Source: CAUZIZ01 sp965218775 (GTDB lineage: Bacteria > Acidobacteriota > UBA6911 > RPQK01 > JAJDTT01). Taken from it: a stretch of DNA of 64,000 nt. Below are positions 46,820-55,754 of this stretch, piece after piece. The number at the start of each line of letters is the position of its first letter. Within the stretch, counting starts at the first letter, position 1. A program made the translations under genes and the position numbers. The notes under the pieces were generated by a model. It made no database searches. It was not told the origin of the DNA and saw nothing but the letters and a program-made list of their open reading frames with translations. The stretch covers positions 1-64,000 of the forward strand of contig CBDCLS010000002.1 in assembly GCA_965218775.1 (NCBI GenBank), written 5' to 3'.

Positions 46820-47185
46820 TTTTGGCGGAGATCATTCCTGGTCCCGCGTCGAGGACTGGCCCCAGCTACGCGAGGGATGGAGGCTCTCCAAGGTTTCCGG
46901 CGTCGCCGCAATCATCCGCCCTGGCTGTGTTTCGCTCGGTCGGCCTCCTCGACGTACTGTACAAGTACGACTGCGGAGGCCTCGGTCGCAAGCCTTGCCA
47001 GGACGGCCCTTGCGACGCCTCGCTACGACAGGCGATGAGAAATGCGGGCTAGAGGCCGAGTCTACGTGGGACATCGAGATGCCCACCCGATCCTCTACTT
47101 CGATGTTTCTGGCAAGTTCCTAGGGACTCTGGGAGAGAAAGAGATCCCACCCTCGGTCTATTACGACCTCCGGACCAAGCCCTAG
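46820..47185 (+). pseudogene. NHL-repeat/six-bladed propeller remnant split by MITE copy C
   Basis: Left of the MITE the frame reads VEDWPQLREGWRLSKVSGVA; right of it, GRVYVGHRDAHPILYFDVS and GKFLGTLGEKEIPPSVYYDLRTKP. Both pieces belong to one Acidobacteriota-type NHL/peptidyl-amidating-lyase-like propeller, where SGVAVDSRGRVYVGH would be continuous. The right part ends at TAG within the CTAG of the next MITE. The rest of the gene is missing. Confidence 0.7.
46901..47048 (+). mobile_element. 175-bp foldback MITE, copy C (left end deleted)
   Basis: Matches copies A and B from CGTCGCCGCAATC to the right end GATGAGAAATGCGGG, followed by CTAG (47049-47052). The first 27 bp and the left CTAG are missing. 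The break lies at CGTCGCC, which also continues the NHL frame, so a microhomology deletion is likely. Confidence 0.85.
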
Positions 47186-47454
47186 TGCCCAGACACATAA
47201 ATACTGCTATGTTTGCAGATGGGTCTTGTGAGGCGAGATCAAGGCGGGAGGAGGAAGACGATGCTTGGCCATCTTCGACGACGACTAACGCAGAGATCGG
47301 CCACAACCCCCATCTGCCCTACGGGTGGCGACGGGACGGGCCGATTTCTTTGTCACTCCTCCTCCACTATGGCCAGGCATGGTCTTCGTCGTCGTTTCGC
47401 GAACTCGACCCGTCGCGCTCGCCACAAACATAGCAGTATTTATGTGTCAGGGCA
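47186..47454. mobile_element. 269-bp foldback MITE with CTAG flanks
   Basis: Termini about 30 bp long are inverted with one mismatch (TGCCC...ACACATAAATACTGCTATG...). CTAG flanks both sides (47182-47185 and 47455-47458). The interior also pairs imperfectly (GAAGACGATGCTTGGCCAT region with ATGGCCAGGCATGGTCTTC), so the whole unit can fold into one hairpin. It is not related by sequence to the 175-bp MITE. Confidence 0.85.
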
Positions 47455-47718
47455 CTAGTGCTCCATTTAGGTTCCTGACTCCCGCAAATCCTTTCTTTTT
47501 CCAAATTAGCTGCGGCTTTTTCTGGGTACCGGCCGGCCAGCCATTTCTCAAACTACCTGATCAGGGATCCACTAAGAGCAAGCAGAGATAAGAGTTAGCA
47601 AGGGTCCGAGCGGATTGGGATGGCGGAGTCATTGTTGCAAAACTCTGGAAGTCGAGTGACAGTGCTTGTTCTGACACTATTATAGAGTGTCAGATACTTC
47701 TGGTATCCTGTCCCCTAG

Positions 47719-49812
47719 CCTGGATTCCCACGGCGAGATAGGTTTCGAGTAGAGCTAACATTACAGGGCTTCCCCGAGGAGGATGCGGAGGCGTTTGCCG
47801 CCTAGCCAGGGGATGACCGGGTTCATGCTGGCAAATCCGGCGGCCCGAAGCAAGGGGTTGTGGGCGCGCTTCTGGAAGCGGACTTGAATTTCCTCTGGGG
47901 TCACGCTGACCCGAGCGACCGCGTCAATGAAGTCCCGGAACAGGTGGCGGGACTTGGCCTGTTCGTAGCCATTGCCAATGCGCTGGGCGAAGAGCCGATA
48001 GAGGCTGCTGGCCATCAAGGTCAGCAGCAGATCGCAGCTGACATTCAGGGGCACGGCCGAAGAGAGTGCGTCCATGTGGAAAAAGTCGATCCCATCGGCG
48101 ATCTGATTTTCGATGAGCATGCGCTGGGCGTAGCGCTCAATCAAGGCGGCCGGGGAGCGGCGCAGCTGATTGGTCAGCAGAAAGGTGGGGTCTTCATGGC
48201 CCAGACCGGCGACGATCAGCTGGCGCAGCGGTCCCTCATAGGCACGCAGAGCGATCGTCTGGTCCAGGACTCGAGGCGTTCGAAACGCCCGCGTCACCCG
48301 CTTGAGCTGCAGCTGCCGCCAAGCGGAAAGGGGGCACTGGCGGGCGGCCTCGAGCATGGAGCGGGAGCGGCGCCTCAAGGTGATGAAGTCAATCTCTCGG
48401 CGGTTGAGTTCGTGGAGCTGGGCGTAGACGGTCAGCTTGGAGTCGAAGAGCAACTCGCCCGGATAGCGCCCCGTGTGCTCCTTCCAGTAGTCCACGAAGC
48501 GCAAGATCTCCTGGGCTTGATCCTCTCGGCGAACCTGGGCGTTGGCATAGCAGAAGACGCGGGTGTGGGCATCGGCGGCCAGGAAGGCCAGCACGCCCTT
48601 CTGGCGTCGGCTGCGTTTGGACACGTAGTGAGTTTGCAGCAAGGCGTCCTCGCCGTGAAAGGGGATGGTATGAAAGTCCAGGTGCAAGGACTCGCCCCAG
48701 CCCAGCCCCTGGGTGGTGACGGCGTCAAACCAGGTGCTCATGAGTCGGGGGTAGGCGGGCGGATCAACGCGGCAACTGTACTCGGTCAGAAAAGAACGCT
48801 TGGGCAGGCAATTGAGACCGGCAAACAGAGGCGGGCCCGGATCGAAGACGTGGCTCATGAAATGGCTGTGGCGGGCGTTGTCGAAGAGCTTCAGCGCCAG
48901 CAGGGCCCGTAGGGCCGCCCCGGCGGGAATCATCTCCGAGCCCGGAAACCCAGCCCCCTGCAGCAGCTGATCCAGCGACATGGGGATCAACCAAGGCAGA
49001 AACAGAAACAGACCGCCGAACTTGGTGTGGAAGTCTCGGGGGCTCAGCTCCAGGTGGCGCACGTCAGCCACCTCGGCCGCCGTGGGGCGCAGCCGATCCG
49101 GGCGCTCCTCGTCCCGGCGCCGGGGCAGCGCGGCAAAGCCCTCCTCGGTCAGAATCACGGAGATGGCCGAAGGACTCAAGGGGGCTCCGCTCTCTCGTAA
49201 GGCGTCGGCGATGTCGTAGATCGAGAGGTTTTGCTTGCGCAGGGCGACGATCTTCTGGCGGCGAGTGTCCTTCTCCGGCGAGGCCCCCGGTCCCTTCGGG
49301 GGCGGCACAAAGAAGCTCCGCTGAGGGTTCTGGCGGAACTGATGGCACAGCACCCGGAAGCTGCCCGCAGTGTAGCCGAAGCGCCGAGCCGCCTCCGGAG
49401 AGGGGAGCCCTTCGACGAAATAGGCCCGCAAAGCCTCGTATTGCCGCTGGGTGGAGTTGGCGGGCTGCAGGAAGTAGCGAGCCCACTGTGTTAAGTCTTT
49501 ATCTGGACTCTTTATCACAGACCCACTATGTCAAATAGATCTGACATTTTCAAGAGTGGGAATCCAAGGATCTAACTCCAGGACTTATACCGGGAAAATC
49601 CACGGAAAAGCGTTTTCTATAACTATGTGGATCGTTCACTAAAGATCCTCCATAGAGCTAACTTTTGACTTCAAACTACAAGGGTGTGCCTGTCCCCGGA
49701 TAGATCCCTCAGGCCCTTCGTGGAGCGACCGGGCCACCCACAACCCCCCGGATCTGGCCGTGGACAGCGCTTTATGGTTCGTTAGTTCTGAGGTACGCTA
49801 TGGGAATCCAGG
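47719..49812 (-). mobile_element. 2.1-kb IS element, copy 1 (CCTGGATTCCC ends)
   Basis: A 2094-bp element with ends CCTGGATTCCCA / TGGGAATCCAGG and CTAG on both flanks (47715-47718 and 49813-49816). The related copy at 61606-63705 is 2100 bp with the same end design. One transposase gene fills most of it, and about 290 bp upstream of that gene is non-coding. Confidence 0.88.
47761..49518 (-). CDS. DDE-type transposase of the 2.1-kb IS, copy 1
   Basis: A 585-residue protein. An N-terminal helix-turn-helix region (RQYEALRAYFVEGLPSPEAARRFGYTAGSFRVLCHQF) precedes a catalytic core with LHLDFHTIPFHGE (first Asp), GELLFDSKLTVYAQL (second Asp) and RYAQRMLIENQIADGIDFFHMDALSS (likely Glu). It is clearly homologous to the protein at 61665-63440 but diverged. 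I place it in the IS4-like DDE superfamily without a firm family; CTAG duplications and CC ends recall IS1380. Confidence 0.82.
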   Translation of the reverse strand: MIKSPDKDLTQWARYFLQPANSTQRQYEALRAYFVEGLPSPEAARRFGYTAGSFRVLCHQFRQNPQRSFFVPPPKGPGASPEKDTRRQKIVALRKQNLSIYDIADALRESGAPLSPSAISVILTEEGFAALPRRRDEERPDRLRPTAAEVADVRHLELSPRDFHTKFGGLFLFLPWLIPMSLDQLLQGAGFPGSEMIPAGAALRALLALKLFDNARHSHFMSHVFDPGPPLFAGLNCLPKRSFLTEYSCRVDPPAYPRLMSTWFDAVTTQGLGWGESLHLDFHTIPFHGEDALLQTHYVSKRSRRQKGVLAFLAADAHTRVFCYANAQVRREDQAQEILRFVDYWKEHTGRYPGELLFDSKLTVYAQLHELNRREIDFITLRRRSRSMLEAARQCPLSAWRQLQLKRVTRAFRTPRVLDQTIALRAYEGPLRQLIVAGLGHEDPTFLLTNQLRRSPAALIERYAQRMLIENQIADGIDFFHMDALSSAVPLNVSCDLLLTLMASSLYRLFAQRIGNGYEQAKSRHLFRDFIDAVARVSVTPEEIQVRFQKRAHNPLLRAAGFASMNPVIPWLGGKRLRILLGEAL

Positions 49813-49815
49813 CTA

Positions 49816-50154
49816 GTGAAAGCTCGACCGGATCCACTCCTGCAGCGCCGGGGCGCGCTGGCCCGATTGTTGCCGCGTTTTCGCGAGATGCTGCCGGGCT
49901 CCTTGGTCTTTCGCCGCCGCCGTTGCGGCAAGTCCAATTGCATCTGTGCGCAGGGCCGCACCCATTGGCATCGCAGTGCTCAGTTAGTGATCGCTCAACG
50001 GGGAGGGGCGGCAAAGACCTATCACGTGCCCCACCACCAGGTGCAGGAAGTCCAGAGGCGCTTGGCGCTGCGGGCCGAGTTGGAAGCCAAGGTTCGGGAG
50101 ATCTTGCGTTTAAATCTCCAGCGCTGGCTGGAGGAGAAGAAGCCGAAGCCGTGA
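49816..50154 (+). CDS. DUF6788-like accessory protein of an IS element
   Basis: A 112-residue basic protein with MLPGSLVFRRRRCGKSNCICAQGRTHW, then VIAQRGGAAKTYHVPHHQ, the DUF6788 pattern often encoded before transposases. Its C-rich segment (CGKSNCIC) may bind metal or DNA. The GTG start uses the last base of the CTAG left by the adjacent IS, so the native start may have been displaced. Its stop overlaps the transposase GTG (GTGA). Confidence 0.7.
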   Translation: MKARPDPLLQRRGALARLLPRFREMLPGSLVFRRRRCGKSNCICAQGRTHWHRSAQLVIAQRGGAAKTYHVPHHQVQEVQRRLALRAELEAKVREILRLNLQRWLEEKKPKP

Positions 50155-51386
50155 GCTCCCTCCGCCGGCTGGACCGCTACTTGGAGAAGGTCTTCGACTG
50201 GTCGCGACAACTGCGACAGCTGGAGGATGGGAGGCAGGCGCCTCGGGTGCCGCTGGCCCAGGTCTTCGAGGGGGTCTTCTGGGGCACGGTCCTGCAGCAG
50301 CAAAGTCTGCACAGCATTGAGGCCGAATGTCGTGAAGGCCTTTTGCGCCGTCGGGTGGGGCCCTTGAGTGAAAGTACGGTGGGCTATGCTTTGGAGCGGA
50401 TGGACTTGGAGTCGTTGCGGGCGATCTCGATCGGGGTGGCACGGCGATTGAAACGCAACGGAGTATTGCACTGGGAGACGGCGGGCGGACAGCTGGCGAT
50501 GGCGATCGATGGGATCGAGCTATTTCAATCCGAAAGCCGTTGTTGTGCGGACTGCTTAAAGCGACACAAGCAACGCGAGGGACACCCGGTGGTGGAGTTC
50601 TATCACCGGGTGGTGGTCGCTTCGCTGGTGGGTTTTGGCTTTCGCTTCGTGGTGGATTTGGAGGGGTTGCAGCCCGGCGAGAATGAAGTGGGGGCGGGCG
50701 AGCGACTCTTGCGGCGAATGGTGGGACAGTTAGGCCGACGCTTCTTTCAGATTGTCACCGTGGATGCGCTTTATGCGGTCCCGTCGTTTGTGCAGACGGT
50801 GCGGGAGTTGGGCCTGGAACTGGTGGCTCCGCTCAAGGCCAACCAGCCGGATCTCCTCGAGCAAGCACAGCGACGCCTACAAGGGCCTCCGGACAGCCTG
50901 CTGGCTGGGCCCGGGTCGAAGCGACAGCAGATCTGGGAGGAGGACCGCATCTGGTGGGACAGCGGGCGCCGCTCGGTGCGGGTGTTGCGGGTCGTCACCG
51001 AGCGGGAAGTGACCGAACGGCTCGCCGGCCACAAGCAGAGCCGCACAATACGCAGCGAAGCCTTCTACCTGAGCACTTGTCCCCGGCCCCGCACTCACGC
51101 CCACAGTATTGTTCGCTTGGCCGCCGCCCGCTGGGAGTTGGAGACTTCGACCTTTGCTCACCTGAGTTCGGAGTATGGGCTCAAGCATGCTCAGGTGCAC
51201 AGTGGGAAACCTCGGGCCTTCGTGGCGCAACTGATGATTCGTTTGCTGGCAGCGGCTCTGTTTATGATCTTTGTCTGTCGCCAAGTCTGGAGTCATTGTC
51301 GCCGCCATAAACCCAGCCTCAAGCTGATCGTCCAGCGTGGTTACTGGAACTTAGCTCAGTCTCCCGAAGCCTGGGCTCCTGGCTGA
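50151..51386 (+). CDS. Transposase downstream of DUF6788
   Basis: A 411-residue DDE-type transposase. LAMAIDGIELFQSESRCC (first Asp), QIVTVDALYAVPSFVQTV (second Asp) and AARWELETSTFAHLSSEYGLKHAQ (Glu) form the likely triad, with the paired cysteines CCADC between. GTG 50151 overlaps the DUF6788 stop; a longer frame from 49800 only shadows DUF6788 and crosses the neighbouring IS end. It appears full length. Confidence 0.82.
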   Translation: MSSLRRLDRYLEKVFDWSRQLRQLEDGRQAPRVPLAQVFEGVFWGTVLQQQSLHSIEAECREGLLRRRVGPLSESTVGYALERMDLESLRAISIGVARRLKRNGVLHWETAGGQLAMAIDGIELFQSESRCCADCLKRHKQREGHPVVEFYHRVVVASLVGFGFRFVVDLEGLQPGENEVGAGERLLRRMVGQLGRRFFQIVTVDALYAVPSFVQTVRELGLELVAPLKANQPDLLEQAQRRLQGPPDSLLAGPGSKRQQIWEEDRIWWDSGRRSVRVLRVVTEREVTERLAGHKQSRTIRSEAFYLSTCPRPRTHAHSIVRLAAARWELETSTFAHLSSEYGLKHAQVHSGKPRAFVAQLMIRLLAAALFMIFVCRQVWSHCRRHKPSLKLIVQRGYWNLAQSPEAWAPG

Positions 51387-51648
51387 GCCCGCCGGCCCCT
51401 TTTCCGACGCCTGCTTGGCTTCCATCCAGGCGAGCCCCAGAAGGGTTCAGGCCCCCGTGTCTCTTCTCCCCTAAAATCAAGGTCTTCAAGCCTTCCACAA
51501 TTCACTCCATCTTTCTCCCTCTTTGATCCCTATCCCCAATTGCTGCCTTTTCAGTCCTTTTGGCCCCGACCTTATCCCGGTTTGAGAAACCGCTGCCGGC
51601 CGGCGCGGCATCTTTGCAGTGGGCGGTGTCATAGCTAGAATGGTTCCC

Positions 51649-53205
51649 ATGTTATTACCTCGTGCAGTTCAGGGCAGGATGCAACTTTTTCTGGTCATGT
51701 TGTGTTGCCAGGTCACTCTGATTGGCCAGGAATCGATCGACAAGAACTCCCGCCGCCATATGTTTCTTGAGTCGGGCGTTCGTCAACTTTTCCTGGACGA
51801 CTTCAATCTGGGAGCCCTCTATCACGTGAAGCGCAAGATTCACCAGCCTCACAAGTATGAAGGGAACCCGGTAATACGAGCCGACCAGCCCTGGGAGAAG
51901 GCGTCTGGACGGTACGCCGCTCCGGGCAAGACAGCAGCCCAGAGCGAGCACATCCAGGCCACTAGTGCTCCCATCTGGGATGCCGAGGAAAAGATCTGGA
52001 AGATCTGGTATGGCAGCCGTGGTGGCACCGGATTCGCCCGGTCCCGGGATGGCATCGTGTGGGAAAAGCCAAACCTGAGAAAGAAGGAATTTCAGGGCTC
52101 CCGGAACAACAATCTGGTGGCGGTGAAAGGCGAGCCTGAAGGCTCGGTGCCACATGTGGTGTGGGATCCGATGGCGGGTAGGGAAGAGCGCTACAAGGGG
52201 CTCGTCAACGGACCCAGAGGACGCAAGCCTGCGGTGTCGGCCGATGGCCACGAGTTCACCGTCCTGGACGTTCCGCTCATCCCCAGCCAGGACACTTCCC
52301 AATTGACCTTCGACGAGTTGGGGAAGCAGTACATCCTCACGGTCAAACATCGAGGCCCTTTCGGTCGGTCGGTCTTTCTCAGTCTCAGCAAGGACTTCAG
52401 GAATTGGACCGAGCCCGAGTTGATCTTTTACGCCGACGCCCTGGATCAGCAGCTGGGTGCGGAGCGGATCCGAGAGCACATGGTCAATCCAAAACTCTAC
52501 ACCCCCTTGTTCAACGAACCCTCGCAGTACAATACCGAGATCTACAAGATGCCCATATTCCCCTACGAGGGGATCTACATCGGCTTTCCCAACTACTTCG
52601 AGTCCAGCGGCATCACCCCGCCTCACCACAACAATCAGGACGGAGTAAACTCGGCCAAGCTGTCCACCAGCCGCGATCTTCGGACTTGGATCAAGGTGGG
52701 GAACCGTGATGTCTTCCTCCCGGTCTCGGAGTTGGGTGAGGGTGTGATCGATACCGCGCAGGTACTCCCGCTATCGCGACCGATCCCCCAGGGAGACGAA
52801 CTCTGGATCTACTACAGCGGCCTGGACGTTCGCTACCCGGCGGAGGGTGCCTACAAGGGAGCCATCCATCTAGCTCGGCTGCGGCGAGATGGCTTCGTTT
52901 CCTTCTGGGCCGGCAAGAGTGGTGGATTCGTCGAGACGCGGGCCGTGCGCTTCGAAGGAAATCGACTCTTCGTCAACGCCGATGCTTCCAGAGGAGAGCT
53001 ACGTGCCGAGGTAATAGACGAACGAGGACGGACGGTCCTGGCCGGATGGAGTAAGGATCTCTCTCAGGCGATCGACTCAGACCAGCTACGCGTCGAGCTA
53101 TCCTGGCAGGGTCACAAGGGAATCGAAGAGCTCAAGGAGCAGAACATCCGTTTTCGTTTCCACTTGAAGAAAGCCCACCTGTTCTCATTTTGGATCGAAC
53201 CCTGA
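51649..53205 (+). CDS. Secreted glycoside-hydrolase-like five-bladed propeller protein
   Basis: About 518 residues, exported (MQLFLVMLCCQVTLIGQ is a signal-peptide core). Repeats such as APIWDAEEKIWKIWYGSRG, TGFARSRDGIVWEKPNL, NNNLVAVKGE, FLSLSKDFRNWTEPELIF and LSTSRDLRTWIKVG are typical of GH32/GH43/GH130-like propellers, with SRDGxxW motifs. A C-terminal beta-sandwich (RELRAEV-type segment, VLAGWSKDLSQAI) follows. Substrate and catalytic residues are not assigned. Candidate starts are 51619, 51640, 51649 and 51679; the choice is uncertain. Confidence 0.72.
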   Translation: MLLPRAVQGRMQLFLVMLCCQVTLIGQESIDKNSRRHMFLESGVRQLFLDDFNLGALYHVKRKIHQPHKYEGNPVIRADQPWEKASGRYAAPGKTAAQSEHIQATSAPIWDAEEKIWKIWYGSRGGTGFARSRDGIVWEKPNLRKKEFQGSRNNNLVAVKGEPEGSVPHVVWDPMAGREERYKGLVNGPRGRKPAVSADGHEFTVLDVPLIPSQDTSQLTFDELGKQYILTVKHRGPFGRSVFLSLSKDFRNWTEPELIFYADALDQQLGAERIREHMVNPKLYTPLFNEPSQYNTEIYKMPIFPYEGIYIGFPNYFESSGITPPHHNNQDGVNSAKLSTSRDLRTWIKVGNRDVFLPVSELGEGVIDTAQVLPLSRPIPQGDELWIYYSGLDVRYPAEGAYKGAIHLARLRRDGFVSFWAGKSGGFVETRAVRFEGNRLFVNADASRGELRAEVIDERGRTVLAGWSKDLSQAIDSDQLRVELSWQGHKGIEELKEQNIRFRFHLKKAHLFSFWIEP

Positions 53206-53299
53206 GTAGTTCTGGAAGCAGCAGTCAAAAGAGCGGACAACAGCAAAATCTACTCAGTACCCGACTGAAGCTCCGGTTTGAATGACTCCGCACCTATAA

Positions 53300-54139
53300 A
53301 TGAGTGGAAAGCAAGACAAGCCCGACAAACAAGCCAGTCGCCCTCCATCGGCTGGGAAAGCGAGACCAGAGGACGATCCCTATTCCCGAGTGGATTACAG
53401 AAGGATGGTGGCCTGGCCTCGTCGGATCAAGAGGGAAGCCCCTTTCCTGCGTCAAGTCCTGGCCGACATTCCGATTCGATCTGTGATCGATCTTGGATGT
53501 GGCTCAGGAGAGCACAGCCGCTTTCTGGCCGCAGAAGGATACTCGGTGTTGGGCCTGGATCGATCCGATTCGATGCTGGCGAAGGCAAGTGAGCAGCCAC
53601 TTCCGCCAAATCTGCAGTTCCTGCTAGGCGAACTTCGGGACCTGAGCACTCTGGTCGAGAGGCGCTTCGGAGCTGCCATCTGCCTGGGCAATACGCTGGT
53701 GCACTTGACCGCAGAGGAGGATCTGCAGCGCGCCTTCACCGGCGTCGCAGAGATCCTTGAGGACAACGGCGTCCTGCTCTTCCAGATTCTGAACTACGAG
53801 CCGGTTTTCGAGGGTATGGTTCGCTATCTGCCTCTAAATTTCCGTCCAGAGGAGGAAGGGGGAGAAGCGATCTTCCTGAGACTCATGGAGCCTCTGGGAG
53901 ACGATCGAGTCCGATTCTGTCCCAGCACCCTGAAGTACGATCCTGAGGCAGATCCCCCGCTCCAGGTGATGCGGTCGCGAACCGTGGAACTAAGGGGTTG
54001 GCGACGGAAGCAGCTGTTGCCCCTTCTGAAAGGTGCTGGACTGCAGGTAGAGGAGATCCACGGTGACATGGAGGCTGGCTCTTTCCTGCCGTTGCAGTCG
54101 CAGGACTTGGTAATCCTTGCCCGCAAGCAGTCAGCCTGA
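53300..54139 (+). CDS. SAM-dependent class I methyltransferase
   Basis: A 279-residue cytoplasmic enzyme. SVIDLGCGSGEHSRFLAAEGYSVLGLDRS is motif I with the acidic end of beta-2; FGAAICLGNTLVHL and EDNGVLLFQILNYE are the later motifs. The N-terminal 40 residues are polar. The substrate is unknown. No clear ribosome site precedes the ATG. It converges on the EmrB-like gene across a shared hairpin. Confidence 0.85.
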   Translation: MSGKQDKPDKQASRPPSAGKARPEDDPYSRVDYRRMVAWPRRIKREAPFLRQVLADIPIRSVIDLGCGSGEHSRFLAAEGYSVLGLDRSDSMLAKASEQPLPPNLQFLLGELRDLSTLVERRFGAAICLGNTLVHLTAEEDLQRAFTGVAEILEDNGVLLFQILNYEPVFEGMVRYLPLNFRPEEEGGEAIFLRLMEPLGDDRVRFCPSTLKYDPEADPPLQVMRSRTVELRGWRRKQLLPLLKGAGLQVEEIHGDMEAGSFLPLQSQDLVILARKQSA

Positions 54140-54172
54140 TCCCTCGCCAGCGAGCTGGCGCTACCAGGGATC
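54138..54172. terminator. Bidirectional terminator between convergent genes
   Basis: Nested palindromes: CGCCAG/CTGGCG (54145-54150 with 54155-54160, loop CGAG) inside GATCCCT/AGGGATC (54138-54144 with 54166-54172). It overlaps the stop codons of both the methyltransferase and the EmrB-like gene, fitting a shared terminator. Confidence 0.65.
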
Positions 54173-55747
54173 TGGCTCCAGCTTGCGCTTTTTGAACAAA
54201 AAGCAGAAGGGTATGGTGGCCAGGGTCAAGAGTGCTAGAAGCCAGGCAGCGTCGTTGTAAGCCAGTACGGATGCTTGAGCGTTTACCAGCGAGTCTGTGA
54301 GGGCCAGGGCTCGTTCATCGGCCAGGCCGGCTTCCAGCCCCTCACCAAACCGCTCTCTCAGCGCCGATCTGCTCTCCAGAAAAGCCGAGTTCAGGAGGCT
54401 GATATGGGATATCAGGCCCAGGCGGTGGAACAGGGTTCGCCTGGCAACCACAGCAGACATCACCGCGTAGCCCAGATTGGCGCCCACGTGGAAGGAGAGG
54501 CTGAAGAGACTGGAAGCCTCGGTCATGTCTTGTCGAGGAATCCGGTCGAAGGTCGCCGTCGAGACAGCCACGTGGATGAAGGGAAGCGCCAAGCCCGTCA
54601 ACAGGAGAATCGGTGTCAGGGTCGAAAGGCCGACCTCCAGTGACAGCTGGGAGAGCTCATGGAAGCTCCACGCCTGCAGGAGGGACCCCAGAATCGCGGA
54701 GATTCGGGGGCCGATCCGGGGGTAAAACCAACCTGCCAGTGGCATGAACATGATGTGTGCAATGGCCCTGGGCAGGAGGGCAATGCCGGATTGAAAGGGA
54801 GGATAGCCCAGCAGATTCTGAGTGAACTGGGGGAGCATAAAAGTGGCTCCATAGTAGGTCGTCCCCAGAGTCACACCGATCACGCAGCCGCCTGCCAGGG
54901 TGCCGTTGCCGAGGAGTCGAAGGTTGACCACCGGTTGGGGAGAGCGCAGCTGGTGAAAGGTCAGGGCGAGCAGCGCCCCCACCCCGATCAAGGCTCCTAG
55001 TATGATGCCCCTCGATTCGAACCAGTCATTCTCCTGGCCCCTCTCCAGGACGATCTGGCTTGCGGTGAGGCCAATTGTCAGTAGCAGGATACCGATCCAG
55101 TCGATTCGCTTCAGTCCCCGCTTCAGATAGACGGGATCCCGGAGGTAGATCTTGACCAGAAGGATTCCCACGATCCCTATGGGCAGGTTGATGTAGAAGA
55201 TCCAGGGCCATCCATAGTGGTCGATTATCCAGCCTCCCAACACGGGCGCAGACCCGGACCCGACCATCAGAGCCATGCCATAGAAGGCCATCGCCATGGG
55301 CCGCTCCCGGGGCAAGAAGGTTTCCCGCACGATGGCCAGACTGATGGGAATCAGGCTGCCGCCGCCGATGCCTTGGAGTGTCCGGGCGAAGAGCATCTGG
55401 CCGAAGGTCTGAGCCGCGCCCGCCATCACGGAAGCCCCGATGAAGACGAGAAAGGAGGCCATGTAGACCCGTTTGCGTCCGAATGCAGTGCAGAGCCAAC
55501 CGGCCATAGTCAGCGAGACGACAGCGGCGATGATGTAGCTGGTTGCGATCCAGGTGATTGCCGATTGAGTTTCAGCGAAGGCCCCCATCAGATGGGGAAG
55601 AGCCACATTGACAATGCTCACGTCGGTGAGGACCATGACCGACCCGAACAGGACCGTGAAGGCGGTCAGCCATTTTTCTCGTGGGCTACTGAAAGCGGGA
55701 GAGATCGGGTTCAGATTCGCTGCGGAATCATCGACAGATGGAGACAT
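54161..55747 (-). CDS. emrB: DHA2-family MFS efflux transporter (EmrB-like)
   Basis: A 528-residue inner-membrane drug:H+ antiporter with about 14 hydrophobic helices. The N-terminal VLTDVSIVNVALPHLMGAF, TWIATSYIIAAVVSLTMAGWL and FGRKRVYMASFLVFIGAS, and the antiporter motif C region (GIGGGSLIPISLAIV, MALMVGSGSAPVLGGWIID), are standard DHA2 features. It starts seven bases after the EmrA-like gene; together they form an Emr-type tripartite pump that needs a separate TolC-like channel, not seen here. Confidence 0.92.
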   Translation of the reverse strand: MSPSVDDSAANLNPISPAFSSPREKWLTAFTVLFGSVMVLTDVSIVNVALPHLMGAFAETQSAITWIATSYIIAAVVSLTMAGWLCTAFGRKRVYMASFLVFIGASVMAGAAQTFGQMLFARTLQGIGGGSLIPISLAIVRETFLPRERPMAMAFYGMALMVGSGSAPVLGGWIIDHYGWPWIFYINLPIGIVGILLVKIYLRDPVYLKRGLKRIDWIGILLLTIGLTASQIVLERGQENDWFESRGIILGALIGVGALLALTFHQLRSPQPVVNLRLLGNGTLAGGCVIGVTLGTTYYGATFMLPQFTQNLLGYPPFQSGIALLPRAIAHIMFMPLAGWFYPRIGPRISAILGSLLQAWSFHELSQLSLEVGLSTLTPILLLTGLALPFIHVAVSTATFDRIPRQDMTEASSLFSLSFHVGANLGYAVMSAVVARRTLFHRLGLISHISLLNSAFLESRSALRERFGEGLEAGLADERALALTDSLVNAQASVLAYNDAAWLLALLTLATIPFCFLFKKRKLEPDPW

Positions 55748-55754
55748 GAGTCGC

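Larger units (their letters stand above)
47529..51603 (+). mobile_element. IS element carrying DUF6788 and transposase genes, interrupted by the 2.1-kb IS
   Basis: Inward from 47529 and from 51603 the ends read CCGGCCGGCCAGCCATTTCT and CCGGCCGGCAGCGGTTTCTC, matching at 22 of 25 positions with one gap and continuing with TCAAAC. Removing 47719-49816 leaves 1977 bp with two overlapping genes. A target duplication was not identified, so the outer boundary is tentative. Confidence 0.5.

Noticed and set aside
47753..49664. TAGAGCTAAC direct repeat (about 47750 and 49653) as a target duplication of the 2.1-kb IS
   Set aside because: Both copies do not sit at the element ends; the true ends were found at 47719 and 49812 with inverted CCTGGATTCCC and CTAG flanks.
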